Assembly: GCA_964620345.1 (NCBI GenBank)
Contig: CAZUHK010000091.1
Location: 1 to 12,114, forward strand
DNA from: CAZUHK01 sp964620345
GTDB taxonomy: Bacteria; Planctomycetota; Phycisphaerae; Phycisphaerales; Zrk34
Direction: 5' to 3'
Length of the DNA: 12,114 nucleotides
Of this stretch, positions 10,601 through 12,114 are shown piece by piece; the first letter of the stretch is position 1, and each line of letters begins with the position of its first letter. The notes beneath the pieces were generated by a model. The model was given only the letters and a program-made list of their open reading frames with translations, was not told where the DNA came from and did not search any database. The position numbers and the translations under genes are program-made.

Positions 10601-12114
10601 ACGTTGACTGGCCGGCCGTCGGCCCCGCCGCTGTTGGCGCCCACGCGGCCCACGGCCAGGCGGGTGCCCGCACCGTTGAGCGCGACCGATTCGCCGAACT
10701 GATCTTCATCCAGCAGATCCACCGTGCCGCCACCGGCCAGCGCCGTGCCATCGGTCACGCGCTGACCGAACGTCGGGGCGGCGGTCAGGTCGGCCGGGTC
10801 CAGCCCGAACAGGTACACCGCGCCGCGTTGAATACCCCCGGCGTCCTCGCCCTCGCTGCCGACCGCCAGCACGTCGCCCGCGCCGTTGAGCGCCACGCCC
10901 GAGCCCAGGCCGAAAATGTCCCCGTTGGTCCCCAGCGCCAGGTTCCCACCGCCGGCCAACGGCGAGCCGTCGATGATCTTCTGCGCCAGCGCCGGGGCGT
11001 TGGTCCGCGTCACCGGGTCGAGTGTGAACAGATAGACCGCACCGTCCTCGGCCCCGGCGGTGTTCTCGAACGGCGCGCCCACGGCAAGGATGTCGCCAAC
11101 CCCATTGAGGTCCACGTCCCACCCGAACACCGCATCGGCCGCCACGCTCAGGTTCCCCCCGCCGGCCAGCGGCGTGCCATCGCCGATCGTCTGCTCCAGC
11201 GTCGGCGCCGCCGCGAGATCGGCCACGTCCAGCGTGAACAGCCGCACCGTGCCCGGCTGATTCACGCCCGAGCGAAACGCGCCGATCGCCAGAAAATCGC
11301 CGGTGGCGTTGAGCGACACGCCCGAGCCGAACACCTCCCCGCCGGCGATGCTCACGCTGCCGCCGCCGGCCAAAGGCGAGCCGTCGCTGATCCGCAGTTC
11401 AAGCACCGGGCCCGCGGTGATGTCGTCCGGATCGACCGAGAACAGGAACACCGAATCATCATCGACCGTGTCCATCTGCCCCTCGGCCCCGACGGCGAGA
11501 ATGTCCCCGGTGTGATTAAACGCCACGGCCGAGCCGAAGAAGTTCTGATCCACCAGCGGCAGACCGGGGTCGGCGGCCAGGGGCGTGCCGGAGGCGAGCT
11601 TCTGGCCCAGCGTCGGCGCGGCCGACAGGTCCGATGGGTCCAGCGAGAACAGGTACGCCGCGCCGCCGGAGGTCCCGCCGGTGTTGTCGAACCGCGCCCC
11701 CACGGCCAGGACATCGCCCGCGCCGTTCAACGCCGCCGCGGAGCCGAACAAGTCATTGCTGCTCAGGTTCAGCGTCCCGCCGCCGGCCAGAGGCGTGCCG
11801 GAGGCGAGTTTCTGCCCCAGCGTCGGCGCGGCCGACAGGTCTGATGGGTCGAGCGAGAAAAAGTACACCGCGCCGCCGGCGAACCCGCCGGTGTCGTCGA
11901 GCCGCGCCCCCACGGCCAGGACATCGCCCGCGCCGTTCAACGCCGCGGAGCCGAAAAAGTCCCCGTCGCTCAGGTTCAGCGTCCCGCCGCCGGCCAGGGC
12001 TGTGCCGTTGGTGAGTTTCTGGCCCAGCGTCGGCGCGGCCGACAGGTCCGATGGGTCGAGCGAGAAAAGATACACCGCGCCGTGGATGAACCCGCCGCTG
12101 TCCTCTTGTTCCGC
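1603..12114 (-). CDS. Giant repeat-built exported protein, FG-GAP plus haemagglutinin-like beta repeats (5' end outside window)
   Basis: The frame is open from the right edge to TGA at 1603-1605: 3503 residues with no interruption. A GTG at 12073-12075 is not the true start, because repeat sequence continues in frame upstream of it (DSGGFIHGA). Domains in window numbering: residues 1-576, eight complete FG-GAP-type units plus a partial first one; about 598-626, a TPAQL...QANNDVTV motif; about 640-1255, beta-strand repeats of filamentous-haemagglutinin type; about 1260-1385, a W-x-G/NW autotransporter-like module; about 1630-1795 and 2570-2755, two related modules; about 1855-2535, repeated G-x-GDD motifs; about 2985-3033, an LLDGF...GRADGS segment; 3350-3362, an Asp/Glu tract; 3365-3503, a helical tail. 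FG-GAP units in other proteins fold as beta-propeller blades and the later repeats as beta-solenoids, so a long extracellular adhesin or matrix protein is inferred. No C-terminal beta-barrel, LPXTG, PEP-CTERM or type IX signal is seen; the export route is unknown. Ligand and role are not assigned. Confidence 0.93.
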   Translation of the reverse strand, partial: AEQEDSGGFIHGAVYLFSLDPSDLSAAPTLGQKLTNGTALAGGGTLNLSDGDFFGSAALNGAGDVLAVGARLDDTGGFAGGAVYFFSLDPSDLSAAPTLGQKLASGTPLAGGGTLNLSSNDLFGSAAALNGAGDVLAVGARFDNTGGTSGGAAYLFSLDPSDLSAAPTLGQKLASGTPLAADPGLPLVDQNFFGSAVAFNHTGDILAVGAEGQMDTVDDDSVFLFSVDPDDITAGPVLELRISDGSPLAGGGSVSIAGGEVFGSGVSLNATGDFLAIGAFRSGVNQPGTVRLFTLDVADLAAAPTLEQTIGDGTPLAGGGNLSVAADAVFGWDVDLNGVGDILAVGAPFENTAGAEDGAVYLFTLDPVTRTNAPALAQKIIDGSPLAGGGNLALGTNGDIFGLGSGVALNGAGDVLAVGSEGEDAGGIQRGAVYLFGLDPADLTAAPTFGQRVTDGTALAGGGTVDLLDEDQFGESVALNGAGTRLAVGRVGANSGGADGRPVNVFAVDPADLTAALSEELSIAGGTVTNQGPVTLDFGSSFGQNVALNGAGNLLAIGAPEDDTGGPERGKVYLFDLSGLTGAAALDFATDPALDTFITPAQLAMLLDGGDLTVQANNDVTVASPIDSSTGAGGDLSLLAGRSVLIDADITLNGSLLAQANTPVAQGVIDAQRDPGDAVITMAPGTMIDTTADAMSSVTLRLADGAGLTNSDAGAVTTQAIAVTDSIFLDNQGAGGDAELIVLGPLSTTATGSGLFLTATDSVHVAGDLTTGGAEIVINSDSDSDSVGRVKITGVAIASNGGDIAIGGGSDPLLNPAVGVGAGADAEIGVEISAASIDPGAGELSIFGRGFAAGGIGVSIVNGSTITLGSGTTGISGVGGADSDGVTIDSSSVTTTDGDVSITGNGGSTLGRGIVLQDAVIESTGLGDPIFTAGDVSGLAELHVIDSTIDASPLDAIFSVFADELVAAGTTSQIFDSGAVVVLTSTSTDIRLLGDLTFTVDQSVQFTQATVIKSGPGDSTFTVQANENITIDTNTSFADDGQAGTGVLNVVLNADADTTGSGAIALTGGSQIVTNGGDITLLAGDSITLDADVTADQAAATIVATNGSVSGGGTIIADAIDITAGGAIQGASPLNTAATLLTFNAAAGPIEILNTSADPVTLIDAITQDGLIEIQQTGGGDLTVSGNVTTGTPGAGVETGVISISSTAGLTIAPTGSVQSGGVAGAGTVNIIGPVVNNGTVNAFASNVNLIAAGGGGGGNAIWDGQTNNLFSEASNWLGDALPVDGAALLFPDIATGNLTPNNDLLAAVSSITFTADLDSYTLIGNALNISGGVTNSGAASQRIDLPLALTAAQSFNAATGGLRLGGTIDGAHDLALAGNATMRFDAAMGGVTPLGDGAGAAIAIANTGSTDFNATVQTASGITQADAAGAVTFAEDVTTGPGDTADNFMADLTLDGLTYTSQSGVTFGSDAADTLTLGGGPVTINAGPGATLNAPTVGTVDVAVSAAGTVAVNAAMNTTGSLAVRQAGGPLTLSTAASDLLNASSITVGDAADANDVTLGGAGITAPAGVDLTLHSGGTLAINQPVAGTGSTADLTLDGDAVNINAPLMAFDNVLLSVDSAFSAAALLSGNTLTIDASTDIGSTGTPIAMAFGELSADVDNGGDLFIDNTGALTIGDFNGIVGVTVAGDGRVVAASPMTIDSPFTSGTVELTTADDGNDNDDDLTINAAVTATGGAVTFNIGDDLLFGSAGSVAANAGASALIVNIDAASDDAAGGTADFTNAALTVNAVNVTGGPQADSVVLSPGVVAAGGTFDGAGGSDTLTADNAARTFNLTGVGLGNVDGGFGFVDIEQISAGAMDDTFAYGSGVTNFGDFDGGGGANQITFTDGANAITIDGADSGTVNTNDGFANIAGITGGSGDDAFTVNAGGSISGTLSGAGGASDTLSVNDDATDSAIAVNIPGTPDVIDIDGTATAFDTIEAVTVNGNGGDDDFTVAPSLDYTLAINGNGQSGADTLTLDTSTMSDNATLTPSADTAGAIGFADDAMAFGDIAYTGVETLGSVGPHAGFDVDIRLDTLGDDLEITRVGSDLLFDGSATDITLPLGLFDALTIMGDGDANTLTLTETADGLPSFAGVADASHTNAAFTASGLTPGNVGLHFEGGGGADALAVNLITAIDTTYFSDTAGDANSGVVNLGSVLTMSFDGLAPITFNGAGGTLAVDTTSNAAVTALAVTADAGPLTTGVNIIEGNATFEDVTFTGYDALELTSDSGAQIVSVDGTDTRDPDGGGPRQALIDITLNTGADADVLLIGDTAFAGGQPVAITVNAGGGDDLVFIQPTDATLTGAGQAAAGLSNPGLLSEIGGTLTLNGGPGADDLFVDDTNNGAGGTGTINATQITGLGLPAPIAYASFAELLLTTGGAADTVNLTNHAFSSLLALHTNAGDDTVSIALDPFTTFTADLAIDLGGQTAVDTLEVAGAAAGTAATESFFFQLNAGDDQLRVDRTGPPDVTLDYAGVERFNLDTNSGDDNVQLDTPVGATASNTFTRMDITTLGGEIIDNNATDPDITATDLNLLAADGIGSSGGDTTIETAVSNLAFGNTTAGDVRINNDGALVVTDGALTGVTRGNLGGGATSITAASPLTIDADYTFAGDATLTASDSASDDDDLTFDGATVTLDGTGLTFTANAGDDIRFINGGNIASAGVGGHTVALNADAEGAGGDTDRGSVHQTGSIISISAENLSITAAANDGDHGVSAGAGIGADAATPLMVNAMNLTTDTIANDGDQFLREVNGLSTINIRAVSGAGGDVHMDLLAGSVEQAPGDVIEADALSLTGLGDFNLDGDNDVNRIAATVTGNVRYTNALDAGAVAVDTVTGGETGVTSAGAFELTADGIAVNQDISATGVTLTGRDADAVATDAHTLVDITAGRTIDAGAGALSIFAEDLRIDGTAAVMGDATGVFAPADPMDMIAIAQTNADSPSDDLFELAAAELARLLDGFAGIAFGRADGSHLIQIGAATFVDPVEFRAPLSPGGIEVLGELVGQGDASFTFSGPGDTTTLAADILTESNPVRFTDRVVLASDVQINTNIDGLGGANVQFVGSMSQPNQGRVESSGTNRSLTIEAGSGDVMFGNQVGDPALSLADLTIQNAGNVNFDGAVFVLSLNINQSQTLTVEPDAKITAPGGVSQAGPGQVRLDADVVTTSGPVAIQGPVRVGEDVLIDTTNGGTSPGAAVTGADTFDAVDGDETLTIRAGGGDVAFEAPVGENTPFEEVIIDSADDVSFGDTVVTDRFTQNMGTGDTTIPDLQTADGTFDITTDGQVNVNASTQVGAGVTDTASTTRAASDTGEGDDEDDDADEDTADAQAKAAAELAALLGLPEGAAIEPTVAIDLLTLLRGFEAADRTAMNQALVGAATNGDLAGVQAAGAWLAGLDADSPAAAQIRQLGRVLDTLAALGLNADDQRAAAGALRDRLAPAGIGPEQFEHLRIALGRADLLTQTR
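1606..2067 (-). other. Acidic tract and helical C-terminal tail of the giant protein
   Basis: The beta-repeat region ends with GAGVTDTASTTRAASDTG and then a 13-residue Asp/Glu-rich tract (3350-3362, GEGDDEDDDADED). The last 139 residues change character: Ala/Leu-rich, no GGxGDD or strand repeats, with heptad-like helices such as AKAAAELAALLGL, IDLLTLLRGFEAADR, AAQIRQLGRVLDTLAALGL and GPEQFEHLRIALGRADLL. One lysine and one tryptophan occur here although both are very rare elsewhere. I recognise no family. It may serve export, anchoring or oligomerisation at the C-terminus; that is speculation. Confidence 0.6.
3016..3162 (-). other. LLDGF...GRADGS segment of large-adhesin type
   Basis: Residues about 2985-3033 read ELAAAELARLLDGFAGIAFGR followed by ADGSHLIQIG and FVDPVEFRAP. 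The ELA-x-L-x-DGF, I-x-FGRADGS, I-x-IG, F-x-DPV-x-F order recurs in very large bacterial repeat proteins, where it starts a set of long beta-strand repeats. Here it opens the last such set before the C-terminal tail. Confidence 0.45.
3850..4404 (-). repeat. Internal module, copy B (about 185 residues)
   Basis: This parallels copy A at 6729-7228: LNLLAADGIGSSGG, GDVRINNDGALVVTDG, SITAASPLTIDADY, DDDLTFDGATVTLDG, LTFTANAGDDIRF, GNIASAGVGG, LNADAEGAGGD, and LSITAAAND. The order of motifs and their spacing are kept while identity at protein level looks moderate. The G-x-GDD stretch (4510-6551) lies between the two copies, so it may have been inserted between them or the whole block may have duplicated. 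Confidence 0.6.
4510..6551 (-). repeat. Stretch of recurring G-x-GDD (RTX-like) motifs
   Basis: The motif G-(x)-G-D/A-D-x-(F/L/V) recurs at irregular spacing: AGAMDDTFAYGSG, GGSGDDAFTVNAG, GNGGDDDFTVAP, NAGGGDDLVFIQP, NGGPGADDLFVDD, TNAGDDTVSI, LNAGDDQLRVD, and TNSGDDNVQLD. It resembles the calcium-binding nonapeptide of RTX proteins but lacks the tight 9-residue tandem pattern (GGxGxDxUx), so classical calcium-roll folding is not assured. Intervening strands are of the type seen in large surface proteins. Calcium binding is a reasonable inference, not shown. Confidence 0.55.
6729..7228 (-). repeat. Internal module, copy A (about 167 residues)
   Basis: The protein order is LTIDASTDIGS, GDLFIDNTGALTIG, VVAASPMTIDSPF, DDDLTINAAVTATGG, VTFNIGDDLLF, GSVAANAG, VNIDAASD, and LTVNAVNVTGG. 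The same order recurs in copy B at 3850-4404, which points to an old duplication inside the gene. It has predicted short beta strands throughout and no catalytic motif. Confidence 0.6.
7960..8337 (-). other. W-x-G/NW autotransporter-like beta-strand module
   Basis: After a run of six glycines the protein shows the order IWDGQTNN, FSEASNWLGDALP, AALLFP, then SSITFTADLDSYTLIGNAL and LRLGGTIDGAHDLAL. The pattern W-D-G, NW-x-G-x-x-P, L-x-FP, ITF, Y-x-L-x-G-N-x-L is the one seen in autotransporter-associated beta-strand repeat proteins and in large planctomycete exoproteins. It contains two of the four tryptophans seen in the visible protein. Only one copy is present. It supports an extracellular beta-helical structure; it is not evidence of a C-terminal barrel. 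Confidence 0.65.
10237..10323 (-). other. Haemagglutinin-type motif at the propeller/beta-solenoid junction
   Basis: Directly after the FG-GAP array the protein reads ITPAQLAMLLDGGDLTVQ then ANNDVTVASPID. The pattern of a TPA-x-L helix, a short G-rich turn and a VxLQANNDITV strand is familiar from large filamentous-haemagglutinin-like proteins, where it opens a run of beta-strand repeats. It marks the switch in architecture at about residue 600 of the visible protein. Confidence 0.5.
10387..12114 (-). repeat. Array of eight FG-GAP-type units in the giant protein
   Basis: Units begin with an aromatic-Leu-Phe motif (YLFSLDPSDL and variants) whose first codons end at 12072, 11865, 11655, 11448, 11244, 11034, 10815 and 10605; the array closes with YLFDL at 10398. 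The spacings are 69, 70, 69, 68, 70, 73, 70 and 69 residues. Each unit runs (Y/F)LFxLDPxDL, AAPTLxQ, GTxLAGGG, FGxxxALNGAGDxLAVGA, a variable acidic loop (DDTGG), then GAV. The FG...LAVGA...GAVYLF order matches the FG-GAP_2 type of integrin-like repeat. Seven such units usually make one propeller, so eight plus a cut-off unit implies more than one propeller or an unusual blade number. The classical D-x-D-x-D-G calcium loop is replaced by N-G-A-G-D. Confidence 0.85.
11607..12072 (-). repeat. Recently duplicated DNA repeats within the FG-GAP array
   Basis: The three units nearest the right edge are nearly identical in DNA, not only in protein. A 45-base tract at 11692-11736 recurs exactly at 11902-11946, 210 bases away. 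A block of about 24 bases (beginning CCAGCGTCGGCG on the plus strand) occurs in three copies near 11607, 11817 and 12024. The two 45-base copies end at a 3-base in-frame difference, encoding SAALNG against SAAALNG. Units further left keep the protein pattern but have diverged in DNA. Confidence 0.85.

Noticed and set aside
12073..12075. GTG at 12073-12075 as the start of the giant protein
   Set aside because: The frame stays open to the edge and the upstream residues (DSGGFIHGA) match the end of an FG-GAP unit, so the true start lies outside the window.
11607..12114. CRISPR array reading of the regularly spaced repeats near the right edge
   Set aside because: The period is about 210 bases, the spacing is in frame and both repeat and spacer encode the FG-GAP unit.

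Overview
The window is high-GC (roughly two thirds G+C by eye) bacterial DNA. All genes that can be supported lie on the minus strand, so transcription runs from the right edge to the left. The style of the largest gene suggests Planctomycetota, possibly Phycisphaerae, or a similar environmental lineage with very large repeat-built surface proteins. It is several thousand residues long, Asp/Gly/Ala/Thr-rich, and mixes FG-GAP units, filamentous-haemagglutinin-like beta repeats and W-x-G/NW beta-strand modules. The lineage is an inference from protein style; there is no rRNA or other phylogenetic marker here.

Layout, read in the direction of transcription. (1) Positions 12114-1603 are one uninterrupted reading frame of 3503 codons plus stop. 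It is still open at the right edge, so its N-terminus and any signal peptide lie outside. It begins with eight complete FG-GAP-type units of 68-73 residues. A long beta-strand repeat region follows, containing a W-x-G/NW module, a stretch rich in G-x-GDD motifs and a pair of about 170-residue internally duplicated modules. It ends with an Asp/Glu tract and a 139-residue, predicted alpha-helical C-terminus. (2) The 157-base gap 1446-1602 holds a small hairpin, then a plausible sigma-70-like promoter and a Shine-Dalgarno site. (3) Positions 1445-948 encode a complete 165-residue YfcE/MJ0936-type metallophosphoesterase. (4) Positions 947-539 are a non-coding gap with a locally AT-richer stretch and one weak promoter candidate. 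(5) Positions 538-1 hold the first 179 codons of a gene for a probable secreted protein of unknown family, cut off by the left edge.

Functionally, the giant protein is best read as an exported surface or extracellular-matrix protein (adhesin-like). It has almost no lysine and, by eye, no cysteine. The phosphoesterase is a housekeeping-type enzyme with no obvious link to its neighbours; the hairpin and promoter between them argue for separate transcription. I see no RNA genes, CRISPR array, insertion sequence, phage gene or defence system. The most notable points are the near-identical tandem DNA repeats at the upstream end of the giant gene, its unrecognised helical tail, its extreme composition, and the unrecognised secreted protein at the left edge.
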